Assembly: GCA_029953675.1 (NCBI GenBank)
Contig: JAMWBK010000005.1
Span: 1,178,001-1,242,000, forward strand
Direction: 5' to 3'
DNA: 64,000 nucleotides
DNA from: Rhodosorus marinus
Lineage: Eukaryota > Rhodophyta > Stylonematophyceae > Stylonematales > Stylonemataceae
In this document: one piece after another, positions 54,369-64,000 of the stretch
How the letters are laid out: each line of letters begins with the position of its first letter
How positions within the stretch are numbered: the stretch's first letter is position 1
The notes under the pieces: model-generated
Told to the model about the DNA's origin: nothing
Databases searched by the model: none
The model's input: the letters and a program-made list of their open reading frames with translations, nothing else
Translations under genes and position numbers: made by a program

Positions 54369-57089
54369 CGCGGACCCTCTCCACATCCCTTCTTTTCTGG
54401 GAATCTCACCCTGAATAGTGAAAATGACTCCAAAATTTACATTATTTTATCAAATATTTCGGGAAAACTAGCTGAGCGTCCAGTATCGTAGGGAGGAAAA
54501 CGGTAAAGGGGGCTGGGAAAGGGGGGGGCGTTGAAGAAGGAGACGAGGTTGGACCGGATGAGAAAATACCGTCGTCCGGCTGCGCTGGACACCTTTTCAA
54601 GTTTACACAAAAAAAAGGAAGTTCCTCGTGAGTGCAACCGAAGAAAATTTGGCAGCTTTTCTGGTATTCTCGTCGTGCTCGTGAGTACCCTCAGGACATG
54701 GCACGTTTTAATACTTGCAGGTCGATGATGCCCCTCTTAAAATAGAATTTTGGCAAAGGAAGCAAGGGGTGGTTCTGCTTCCCATCTCGCCCTGCGATTA
54801 TGAATGTGGTTTAATTTTATAGGCATCGGAAAAAAATTGTCGATTCTGTCGTTATGATTGCCGAGGGGGGGGTGCGATAGTCAGGATCGGATCTGCTCGG
54901 CTTAGTCCTCGGGTCTTGAGGAAAAGCGCTTGACGTGGTGAGCTAGAAATACCCTCAATATATTTCTTCTATTTTTGAATATTCTAAATATATAGGGATA
55001 TATACATATATAGAGAAGAGGAGGAGACACTTTTTGCTGTCTTCATGGATCAGGAAAACATATGATAATATCAGAATCTGGCTAACCCGCCCTAGTTCCA
55101 AAACAACCAAGCGCATTGGAAGAGAGATCTCGACCCCGCTTTTCATTCTAAGATTAACGCAGTCAACCATGCTGGATTATTCTATGGAAAACAACTCCCA
55201 AGTTGTATTTTTGGCCGTAGAGAGATTACCAATATTTTGTTTTTCAATAGTATTTTATCTGTTTGTAGTGTTGATTGATTTTTCCTAGGGTAGACCGTGT
55301 CGCCTGCAGTAACACACCTGATCAACAAATAAAATAGATGTGAGAACCGAAAAAAAATTGTCATTCTCATAAAATGTTTGTAGTTAATATTGTCCGGCTT
55401 TTTTTGCCATTACATTAGAGGTGTCGAAATACTTCCACCAAACATGATGAGAGCCTAGCTCTACCAGTTTCTTTGAAATCCCACTTTCCAAACAGCTCTC
55501 CTTCATCGAAAAAAAAAAAAAGAAGAAGAAAGAAAGGTGGGGCAGATAATATGTCAGCGTAGTTGTTAGTAAGCGCATGAACATCAACGACAGGGTGTCC
55601 GTAAGTAAGTAGGGTTTTGGAACCATCAACTTTTTTTAGAAAACCTTTGCCCCAGACGGAAAGAGGCTTTTAGCCCTCCAAGAACGTTTTACGGGCTCTT
55701 TTGGCCATAACCATAGCGTGCCAGGACGCCTTAAATTAGTTTTTTTATCTTTCCTACCGTCATTTTTATGGAATAACGGCCAATACCATATCTCCCGTCC
55801 AAAAAAACACACAACAAAAATAGAATCTTGGATCTTATGTATTTCATTTGAAAAATATTAATTCAACCATATTAATAATCTCGTAAATCAAGTCAAGCAC
55901 TATTTTAGTTTTGGGGGGTTTGGATGTTGCGTCCACTGTGCCCAGTAAGCTCTTATGTATTGCCAGGAGGGTGTGAGTCGCGTTCACAGGTCTTGGAGGG
56001 TTTGGGTTGAGTGCAGACGCAATTCCGCATTTCCCTAAAACATGCTGCGCGGGGTAGAGCTGAAAATTTACTCCGTTCGTTTCGTTTCTTAATGGAGCAT
56101 TAAGAGCCCGGTGAGAGTAGGGGGGGGGGGGGAGGGTGTAGGGCTCTTTACCACAGCTTGCCTCCTCCACCGGATCCACAAATGCGTCTGTTTTGCAGCA
56201 GGCATTTGGCATGGACAAAATCCAACGATTTTGGTCGTAAGAAACCCGTTGACGGGGTTAGGATCGGTGCAAGAGAAAAGTTGGGGCACTGGTAAATAGC
56301 GTTCATAGGCGTAGGGATTATCTGCTCATCGCCGTTTGAGGGCCTGCGAGAGTGGGCGAAGTGACCGTGCTCCAACCGCATATATCACGGCTCCGTACCG
56401 TTGCCATTTTTGGTGAGGACTCTTAGATTAGGCGTTTTGGGTTTCGAAGTACCCAATTATGAACTGATACCTCTTCTTTCCGGTCAGAAGGGAAGTTCTG
56501 AGGAAGTCTGGATGCCCAAACTAGAATAGCTCGGCTATCTCTAGGCGGTCAAGCACGGGACGGGATGACTAGACGAACCTAGTTTTAGTGGTGCTTGGGA
56601 AGCAGGCGTCTGAGCACAAAGACGCACACACAGTAGGAATGAAGCCCCAGTGGTTCGAGGCTTCGTCGGACTCTCGCCGTAGCAGGGGCAGCCCAGGAAT
56701 CCTCTTGGCAACCTCTCTGTAAACAGAACAAAAGTCCGTTTATTTGAGACTATCTACTCTGAGAGCATTCGTCTACCGAGGACGCGTGCGAACTGGGAAA
56801 CAGTGGTTCAACCAGCAGTGTATTGTCAGGAATATCGGACGCACAGCCGTATGGACGAACGACAACCGCATAGGAAAGACCGCTTTGTATTCCTCCTGCA
56901 GATCAGGTATGGCTCAACCAGTCGGATGGGGTCCTCAGAAATCCCGGAACAGCCGTGCTGAATAAACGCATTGCAAGCGCATCGACGATCATAGTGAACC
57001 CGGCAGTGCGCTGACCCCCTTCGAGCTACGGATCGGCCCTCGATCATCGCCCAAGCCCATTTTGCTAAAAAAAACCTCTTTCCAGTCGG

Positions 57090-57257
57090 GAAAGCTTCAG
57101 TACTGTTTATAAGCTCGAACAAGTCCCCATGAAACGGGCTGCGTGAAAGCTTCAGCCGCAACTACTGAGCTCGCACGAGTCTGCACGAACCCGGCTATGC
57201 ATGAAAGCTTCATCGGCAATTTATGAGCTCGGACAAGTTCCGCACGTCACGGGCAGA
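57090..57257. repeat. Tandem repeat, three units of 55-58 bp
   Basis: Units start with GAAAGCTTCA at 57090, 57145 and 57203. They share a GAGCTCG(A/C/G)ACAAGT-like centre and a C(A/G)CG end. Divergence is about 25-30% by eye. Non-coding. Confidence 0.7.
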
Positions 57258-58740
57258 CCATTTGGGAGGCTCAGCGCGACAACCAAAAAAATTATCCTGC
57301 CGATTGTTATGGAAACGCTTCCGCAACAAGTTCAACAATTTATTCAACAATTCATTCAAATGCTATTCAACACGTTTGTGTAGTCCGCAGCCTGAAAGGA
57401 ACTATTACCAGCTCAGGTTGCCCCATCGAACGAGCCTCTCACTTGCGAACTACAACGAGCAGCGAAAACTACCGCCCAGACAACGTATCTAGGCGACCTG
57501 CCCACAAAATGCTAGTGGTGCAACAACAAAGTCCATAGGGCTTTCCTCAGAGCGCCGACACTGATTTCTCTCTTCAGGACACCCAATAAACAAGAAGAAT
57601 CAATTTCTCGAAGCAAAGCGTGTTTTTGGGAGAAACTCCGAGTAAGGTCACATCTCCGGAGCTTCCTCGGACTCGTGAATGTTTGCCGGTCAGCTAACAC
57701 CTTCCAACGCCGAGGACGGGAATGTCCACTCATCTTTCCTTTCGAGTTGAAATGCTCAAGGCCAAGACGCCCAAAGTCATAGCGAACTTGTTCAAGTGAC
57801 GAAAGCAAATCGCTTGTTAGAAGCTGGTCCTCCGCCGGGATTCGATTTGGTTCCAAAAAGCTTGCAGAGAAGACCTTTCCACGTAGAACTAGTTTGGATC
57901 TAAAGTACTTGACTGTAAACGTTTCGCACATGAAGCTTCACTCCATCCACCCGCTGCAAAGGCGATGAAATTGATGGACCGCCTAGATGGGATCTGAAGT
58001 CCGAGCTCAACCGTTTTTCAGTTTGTCCATCTCTTTCCGGATAGCGCTGGATGGTTTGAGACTGCAAAAACGGGCCCGGTGTCTTCAGCCCGTGATTGGA
58101 CACTGATGACGGTGAGAACCTTGACTTGGTCAAACACCAAACAGTCAAACGGCTAGCAGCAGTCTTTCGATCGTCAGTCTCTCTCTCGTCCTTCTCTCCT
58201 CTAATCAACTGAGTCACCCGCGCACAAGGATCGATACCCTTGTGGTCAGAGCTAGCATTGACAAAGCACTACCAACCCTAAATGAGGCTCCTCCAAGTGA
58301 AAACCCGAAAGCGTTCTCCAACCTTGATGCCTTCGTTTCGACTTCATCGATTCAGAAATCGCGTTCACCGCCTTTGAGAAGAAAAGCGTTTGCGGCGTTT
58401 CCATCTAAATGCTCTCTGAAGACGAATCTCTGAGGGCTCGTTTCTGCTCGTTCTTAAGTTACCGTGGGTAGGGAGGGAGCTATTCAAGTAAATCTGAGCA
58501 GACCATGTTTGCAAGACTTCCTTAGTCGTGTGGAGAGTGTGGGACACAATTGGCTCGGCCCAGGTGGAGCCGATAAAGGATTAACTGAAGGTTTTAGTCC
58601 TTTGTTTTTGGAGAAGAGTTCCTCACAGGAGTCAAAAGAACCTAGTGGTGTTCGTATCTGTGAAAATGGTGAAGGATTTGGTGTCTTTGTTAGAATGAGT
58701 GATAGTGTATTTGGGTATGAGAGCGTGAAGGGAATGGTTT

Positions 58741-60816
58741 ATGGCGGAGAACGGGGACGGGAACGTTCGACGCAGGACGCTGCGGTCGAGTTTCCTAGAT
58801 TTGTTTTCAAGCCGTTCACAATCTTGGGGATGGAACGAGGAGACTTCTGTTGACACGGCTCAGGAGGTGGAGGAGAATGATGTGATTCAACCGTCGCAAA
58901 CCTCAGGACCAGTTCCAGAGGAACCCCCAGCTGGTGAGCACGTGGTTCAACCTCTGCAAACCTCAAGACCAGCTCCCGAGGAACCTCCAGCTGCTGAGCG
59001 CGTGATTCTGGCAGGAGAAATACCTAGTACCTCCAGGACGCCTAGACGGCGACAGCCCGGACAAAGAGAGTTGCCACAAATAGCAACGCGAACCCCGCGA
59101 GCGCCTCCGCGGCCACAGCTTGGACCGAGAGAGGGGCCACAAACAGCAACGCGAACCCCGCGGGCACCTCAGCGACAACAGCTTGGACCGAGAGAGGGTC
59201 TACAAACAACGACGCGAACCCCGCGAACGCCTGTACGGCGGCGGCGTGGACCGAGCGAGGAGCCGCAAATCTCCACGGGAAGTACGCGAGCGATTTCAGG
59301 TCCAGAGTTGACCCCCGAAATTCAAGCCGTGAATTTGGGTCAATTTCCTATTAACAGGCCGAATATGCCCGGACCGGCTAGTCGACTGGGGCCCCCTTCT
59401 ATCCAAAGGTTTGGGGATCCCAACGTTCTGCAGACGCCGCTGGTGAACCACGGACCCCAAACTGGACCATTTGCTACTCCGGAGAATGCTGGGACACGTG
59501 TAGATATTGGACAAGCACCGCTGCTGCACGGTTTTGCGATGGAACGTGCTCGTGAGAGACCCCCAGGAACACCTCCTAGGCTGCCTGGAGCGTTGGAACC
59601 TACGGCGGCAGCGTTGCAACGGCTTAGGCCCAGGGATGTGGCCCAAGATGAAGGAGCTCTCGAGCCCGAGACCCGTCGACGTCGTTTGAACACGCCTCCG
59701 GTGCTGCCCCATATAATGCCTCAAAACCCCGCTTCGGACAGATTCAGGATGCCAGCGTTGCCTGCAGGTGGCAATAGGCCGAGGGCTGACCAGGATCGGA
59801 CTAGAATGCACTTGGACAGGCGACAGTTATTTTTTCGACCAGGTCCTGATGGCCAGGAGCCAGTTCTCGTTCAATGGACTGGAGGGGACCATCAAAATCA
59901 GCCACAACCACAAGGGGACGAGCATCAAGCGGAGCCCGGCCCGCCGGCACAACAACAAGGTCAGCTGGTAGTAAATCCACAGCCACGAGCAGAGCAGCAG
60001 GCGCAGCAACAACAGCAACATCCGCATCACACGCAACCGCAACCGCAACCGCAACCACAACCACAACCTCAACTACGACGGCAACCGCAGCCACAGCGGC
60101 GACAACAGCGTCAGGCACCTCCGACGCCGGGCCAGCAACAACGGCACCCTCAACAGCAGCAACAACAACAGCAACGTCAAGCACCTCCAACGCCGGGGCA
60201 GCAGCAACAGCAGCGTCAAGCACCTCCAACGCCGGGTCAGCAGCAACAGCAGCGTCAAGCACATCCGACGCCGGGTCAGCAGCAACAGCAGCGTCAAGCA
60301 CCTCCGACGCCGGGTCAACAGCAACCCGGAACATCGAGAAAGAGGCTACATTCCGCTAATAAGACTGCAACACCGTTCACGATGAAGCGAATAGAGAAGG
60401 ACCTGAAAGAACTATCGAAGCATGCGATCCCCGGCTTCCACGTTGGCACCAGAGACGGGCTTCTTACTCAATGGGTGCTGCTTATTGAGGGTCCGACGGA
60501 CTCCCCGTACAGCGAAGGGTTGTTTCTCGTGGAAGTGACTTTCCCTGTTGATTATCCATTTGCTGCACCTAGCATACGCTTCCGTACTCGTATATATCAT
60601 TGCAACGTGGATTTGGAAGGGCACGTGAGCATGCCCGTGCTGAGGAACTGGTCACCAACAACGGAGATGTCGGAAGTACTTCACTCGCTCCGCCGAAGGT
60701 TCTTGGAACCGGATCTTCGTCATGCTCAAATGCGCAGTCTTGCTTTCGATTATGTTTATAATCACGAGGTCTACCTTCGAAAAGCTGAAGAGTGGACTGG
60801 GCGATACGCTAAATGA
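58741..60816 (+). CDS. Gln/Pro-rich protein with C-terminal E2-like (UBC) domain lacking the catalytic cysteine
   Basis: Single exon, 691 aa. Residues about 548-691 form a complete UBC fold: MKRIEKDLKELSKHAIPGF, EGPTDSPYSEGLFLVEVTFP, DYPFAAPSIRFRTRIYH, the WSP turn, and a C-terminal EEWTGRYAK typical of UBE2D-type enzymes. The active-site segment reads GHVSMPVL where active E2s have GSICLDIL, so Ser630 stands at the catalytic Cys. The HPN tripeptide is HCN (Cys621). A normal thioester E2 reaction is therefore not expected; a UEV-like or regulatory role is possible. The N-terminal 540 residues are low complexity. They hold two ~23-aa repeats (SGPVPEEPPAGEH), three ~24-aa repeats (ATRTPRAP...QLGPREG) and about five RQAPPTPGQQQQQ units. 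Codon usage is continuous, so the fusion seems real. Confidence 0.85.
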   Translation: MAENGDGNVRRRTLRSSFLDLFSSRSQSWGWNEETSVDTAQEVEENDVIQPSQTSGPVPEEPPAGEHVVQPLQTSRPAPEEPPAAERVILAGEIPSTSRTPRRRQPGQRELPQIATRTPRAPPRPQLGPREGPQTATRTPRAPQRQQLGPREGLQTTTRTPRTPVRRRRGPSEEPQISTGSTRAISGPELTPEIQAVNLGQFPINRPNMPGPASRLGPPSIQRFGDPNVLQTPLVNHGPQTGPFATPENAGTRVDIGQAPLLHGFAMERARERPPGTPPRLPGALEPTAAALQRLRPRDVAQDEGALEPETRRRRLNTPPVLPHIMPQNPASDRFRMPALPAGGNRPRADQDRTRMHLDRRQLFFRPGPDGQEPVLVQWTGGDHQNQPQPQGDEHQAEPGPPAQQQGQLVVNPQPRAEQQAQQQQQHPHHTQPQPQPQPQPQPQLRRQPQPQRRQQRQAPPTPGQQQRHPQQQQQQQQRQAPPTPGQQQQQRQAPPTPGQQQQQRQAHPTPGQQQQQRQAPPTPGQQQPGTSRKRLHSANKTATPFTMKRIEKDLKELSKHAIPGFHVGTRDGLLTQWVLLIEGPTDSPYSEGLFLVEVTFPVDYPFAAPSIRFRTRIYHCNVDLEGHVSMPVLRNWSPTTEMSEVLHSLRRRFLEPDLRHAQMRSLAFDYVYNHEVYLRKAEEWTGRYAK
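58865..58999 (+). repeat. Two in-frame repeats of about 69 bp
   Basis: Encode VIQPSQTSGPVPEEPPAGEH and VVQPLQTSRPAPEEPPAAER. The DNA is near identical, so the duplication is recent, and it is in frame. Confidence 0.85.
59046..59270 (+). repeat. Three to four in-frame repeats of 72 bp
   Basis: Repeats around ACGCGAACCCCGCGAGCGCC encode TRTPRAP-x-LGPREG units. Period 72 bp (24 codons) with few differences. Confidence 0.85.
60100..60335 (+). repeat. In-frame 42-bp-type repeats coding for APPTPGQQQQQRQ
   Basis: About five units of CCTCC(A/G)ACGCCGGG(T/G)CAGCA followed by CAR runs. The minus strand therefore shows long Val/Ala frames that are artefacts. Confidence 0.88.
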
Positions 60817-61043
60817 GCGGTCTCATCTTCCTTGTGCGGCATAGCCTTTTTTACAAGGTATCGTAGTTAAGTTGACTCCTAATTTGACCCATGAAAGAGA
60901 AACGTATATATTATACAAAGTACAAAAAGCCGCAACCATCACACTCCTAAGTGGGTCTTTAGAAAGCGTGTTCATAGCGACCAACTGCCAGCGACGTTCT
61001 GAGATGTTCACGCTCAGTTCTGAAAAGAGCAGTTTTTGGTCTC
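60817..61043. other. Spacer between convergent genes
   Basis: 227 bp between the stop of the E2-like gene and the stop of the TPR gene; AT-rich, with no additional feature. Confidence 0.5.
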
Positions 61044-63769
61044 TCATTGATTTGCGCTTTCTTCCTGGTGATCCTTGGCGTTTTTGAAGTTCCCAGTGAG
61101 GCCTGACAGCTGATAACGCGGGAGCATTAGGTCAAAGTACCACAGAGGAGGGAGGCGTTTTCCGGCGCTCCGCAGGTCGAGAATCGGAAACGTGCCGCGC
61201 AAGGAAACGTCATGTGCACGGCAGATCTGAGCTTCCGAAGTTCTGGGACTCTGATGAAAGCCTAAGTTGCTCAAGTAGTCTGCATAAGCCGGCAGGAGCT
61301 TGGACCAAAGATCAGCGTAGGTGGTTGACGAAATCTGCCCAATATCAGTGTCCTTGTTCGTAAACTGGTCCTCTCTTGCCCGGGGGAGCTCCTGCAGTTC
61401 CTCGTCCACTCTCTTGTAGAAACCCTCTGCGACAAGTAGATTCTTTCTCTTCATGTACAACTCCGCTAATCCGGCAACGGCAAAAAGTCTCCTGGAGTTG
61501 CCAAGTTTGGAATCCTTTCATTTGCGGAACAACAGGATAGACGGAGCCAAAAACAACCAGTGAGCGCTACGACGGAAAAAAAGGGGGTCTTTGAAAAAGC
61601 CCACAAGCAGTCATCCAACGCCGTTGCTTCGTGCGAGCACTTACGTTCATCATGACCAGCGACCTAGACGTCTGGAAGAGATCCTCAGCAAGGTCTAACT
61701 TGCCCATTTCCAAGCACAGGTATCCCAACTCCGTGGCCATCATTCCACCGATGAGCTCCGCCGTCTCGTGCATCGGAGTGTAGCCGCTCTGTTACGCAGA
61801 AAGTGGAGCACGGAGAATTAGAAAAGTACTCATTTATCCGTCTGATTCCGTCCACCCGGACAACCGTACCATTCGCGTTGTGATCGATATGTAATGCATA
61901 ATCGCATCCTCGAAGTTTGACTCAAGCACTTGTATTCTTCCCATGAGATAATGAGCAGCACCTGCACGACGCAAAAAAGAGGTTTAGAGCAGATGACACG
62001 CAACGAAATGCAAGACTGCTCCAGGACGAAGCTCACAAAAGATGTCCACTTCAAAGTCTCCTTGAGTGGTGTACTGTGCAATCGAGGACAATCTGTCCAT
62101 AGCGTTTTCCATGTTGCCCTGGATTGTCTCGTGTATTCCAACGTTGAGACCAGTAAGACGAATAACCTCGTAATGCCTCAACTGGGACAGTCGTGGATCG
62201 CCATGAGACGGGGTAATTTCATCACAAGCAGCTGCAGCATCCTCTATTTGATCTGACCCATCCATGCCCGCCCTCATGAGCGACATACACAGCGAGTTCA
62301 GTGCGAGAACCATATCCGTGTTCGGGCTCTCAAGGCGAAGGTACTTCAAGGTATTCTTCCTAGCCTGCAGTTCTTCCTGGTACTTGCCTTGAAAATAGTA
62401 GCTTTCCGCAAGGCGATCTTGTTTTCATATCAAATTGGTTAGGACGGAATTTGTCAGTCACGCCATTGTGTTGAGCCAGATTTTTTAATTTTTTTTCAGT
62501 GACTTCAATGGCTTACCTTGGAACTCCGCATGCACAGTCCGGTCTTTCAATCCGCTTACAATATCCCCAACACGAGCTAAGAGCTGCCACTCACGGGTAA
62601 CCTTCTCCATGGAATTTCGCTTTTCGTCACTGAGCATAGCGTAGCGGTTCTCCCTCAGCTTCTTCCTTGCCAGATGGATTTCTGGAAGTACTCCTATTCG
62701 AGCCCTATCATCCAGGAAGAAGTGATATCTTGAACCCCGTCTTCGAGTTTTTCTGAGGATTGCATTATGCGAGAGTAACCGCTTCACAGTCTCCTCATCC
62801 AACTTATGTACTCGAGGAGCGCTGCTGCTTGCACTAGAACCGGGCGATTCCTTCCCGAGCTTCTGTTCTCTACTCACTTTTTCCGCCTTCGGTAATTCAG
62901 CGTCTTCGGCAGCTTCCGGCTTGTCCGTGCCTTTGGTATCTTTACTGCGCTGGGAATTTGCGGGTTTCTTCCTTGCCAGAGGTTTGGCGGTCTCCATTTT
63001 CACCGCCCCTTTCCCCATGACGACTTTCCGCAGTTTTCCATTAGTTGGCTCCTCGCTGCGGCTCTTTGGGCTAGACGGTGTCTTCTTCTTCACATCAACT
63101 GCATCAAAGCTATACTGTCCGTTCAAATTGACCGTGATTTCCTCAACTACTGGCTGAGGATCGTCAGCCCGCAGGCTTGGCCTATCCTCCGCACCAGCAA
63201 TTATTTTGATGCCCTCGATTTCCTCAACAGGTTTCCTGGATCCTGTCGGCTTCCATAGTGCGGAAGAGCCACTCCCTGGAGCTGTATTGCTAGCTGTGCC
63301 CGTGGTGGTTCCTGCTGTTTTCGACTCGGCCTTTGGCTTGAAGGCGATTTTCTTACTGTCTGCTTTAGATTCAGGCTCTGACAATTTCGTGTTTGCTCCT
63401 AGCCTTGCTTTCTGGGGCTTTTCAGTTTTTCTTAAATCCTTCGCCGAGCTTTTTCCATCTTCAGGAGCTTCTTGACGCACGCTCGTCGGAGGTTTCCGCT
63501 TAGCTCTTATCCTTTTGCTCACATCCTTCTCCGAGCTTGTCGCCTCCACCCTTTTCGCTGCAGCTCCAGGTGCTTTCGTCTGAGCTTTCAGCGTCGCATT
63601 TTGAGCCTTTATCGCTGCGCTCACATCCTTCGCTGCCCTTAAAGCACTCGATCTACGACAAAAAACCGAAACAAGAAACCCCGCAAAGTGAGCTTCCATA
63701 CCCCAATAACCAGGTCATCAGTGCTTTGGATGATAAAACAAAGCAAACCTACCTTCTTAACGCCCACAT
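61044..63769 (-). CDS. TPR-repeat protein with putative mitochondrial presequence
   Basis: Six exons: 63769-63753, 63652-62517, 62417-62037, 61961-61870, 61788-61645, 61514-61044; 746 aa in frame. The first exon is only 17 nt and, spliced, gives MWALRRSSALRAAKDVSAAI, a basic amphipathic N-terminus that suggests mitochondrial (or plastid) import. Residues ~30-330 are Lys/Ser/Pro-rich and probably disordered. A helical block follows (KLDEETVKRLLSHNAILRK, RARIGVLPEIHLARKK). From about residue 385 there are TPR-like helical pairs: RLAESYYFQGKYQEELQARK, MVLALNSLCMSLMRAG, AHYLMGRIQVLESNFEDAI, LGYLCLEMGKLDLAEDLF, LFAVAGLAELYMKRKNLLVA. No specific family is recognised. The last intron (61515-61644) uses an AAAG acceptor chosen for frame, so that boundary is less sure. 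Confidence 0.72.
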
Positions 63770-64000
63770 GCTGTGCCTTCCCCCCTCCTTAACACATCTG
63801 TTCGTTCATCTATACCCCCGCCCACCACACAAGAAGTCTAGCAAAGCCTAAAATCGAGAACCAGAGGACGCAAGCAGGACGAGCAAAACAAATGAAACAT
63901 CCGAAAAAAGCAAAATATCCGTGCAGACTACTAAATTGGGGGGGGGGGATTTATAAGGCCTTCCTCATCCCCCAAACTCTACTCGCAAAACAGAGACCCA
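63770..64000. other. Leader of the TPR gene
   Basis: C/A-rich on plus, hence G/T-rich on the coding (minus) strand, as seen upstream of other genes. No other feature visible to the window end. Confidence 0.5.

Larger units (their letters stand above)
53750..58740. other. Large intergenic interval
   Basis: 53750-54300 is C/A-rich on plus (leader of the PP2C gene). 54300-56100 is AT-rich with homopolymer runs and no gene. A hairpin lies at 54338-54368 (12-bp arms, one mismatch). 56700-57950 contains weakly open frames and may be degraded element sequence: TCCGTTTATTTGAGACTATC at 56731 resembles the reverse of the main family's 3' end. 58440-58740 is the G/T-rich leader of the E2-like gene. Confidence 0.45.

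Noticed and set aside
59801-60334. Long Val/Ala-rich frame on minus (177 codons) and Ala/Thr-rich frame on plus
   Set aside because: Both are shadows of the CAG/CCN-rich repeats of the E2-like gene; composition is forced by the repeats.

Overview
The window is nuclear DNA of a eukaryote, probably a unicellular or simple protist or alga. Thirteen protein genes can be reconstructed; twelve carry short spliceosomal introns (about 74-130 bp, GT...AG, mostly GTAAG/GTGAG donors), and every exon chain built here closes in frame. The lineage cannot be fixed from sequence alone. The gene set (a PH-domain AGC kinase, sulfite oxidase with a fused cytochrome b5 domain, TPR-PP5, penta-EF-hand proteins, a BORCS5-like protein) fits a non-land-plant eukaryote; a red alga is one plausible guess.

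Layout. 1-2 kb: a decayed non-LTR retroelement. 2.1-3.0 kb: AT-rich tandem repeats and a long inverted repeat. 3.2-7.5 kb: three genes (RING protein, BORCS5-like protein, AKT-like kinase on the minus strand). 7.5-16.2 kb: a gene-poor stretch with an internally deleted relative of the first retroelement and scattered element debris. 16.3-25.1 kb: protein phosphatase 5, an EEF1AKMT4-like methyltransferase and two paralogous penta-EF-hand genes. 25.7-43.5 kb: about 18 kb of nested, inverted and truncated mobile elements. These are mainly one non-LTR family (RT, CCHC finger, restriction-like-endonuclease-like C-terminus, ATC-rich tail), with a second non-LTR family, a rearranged Ty1/copia fragment and a 133-bp hAT-type MITE. 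44.1-53.7 kb: a compact gene block of sulfite oxidase, METTL21-like methyltransferase, exosome RRP4, TruB/PUS4 pseudouridine synthase and PP2C. 53.8-58.7 kb: AT-rich intergenic DNA. 58.7-63.8 kb: a long Gln/Pro-rich protein ending in a ubiquitin-conjugating (E2) fold that lacks the catalytic cysteine, and a TPR protein with a putative mitochondrial presequence.

The genes do not form a pathway; they are housekeeping and signalling genes typical of a small eukaryotic genome (phosphorylation, RNA processing, protein methylation, calcium binding, sulfite detoxification). The most unusual signals are: (1) repeated short hairpin scars (12-23 bp inverted arms, 4-8 nt loops) that interrupt retroelement reading frames and look like local template-switch inverted duplications; (2) the cysteine-less E2 with in-frame expanding repeats; (3) a nested retroelement insertion whose target resembles the element's own tail; (4) an 8-bp-TSD MITE inside a retroelement fragment; and (5) a sense-strand G+T-rich leader upstream of most genes on either strand.
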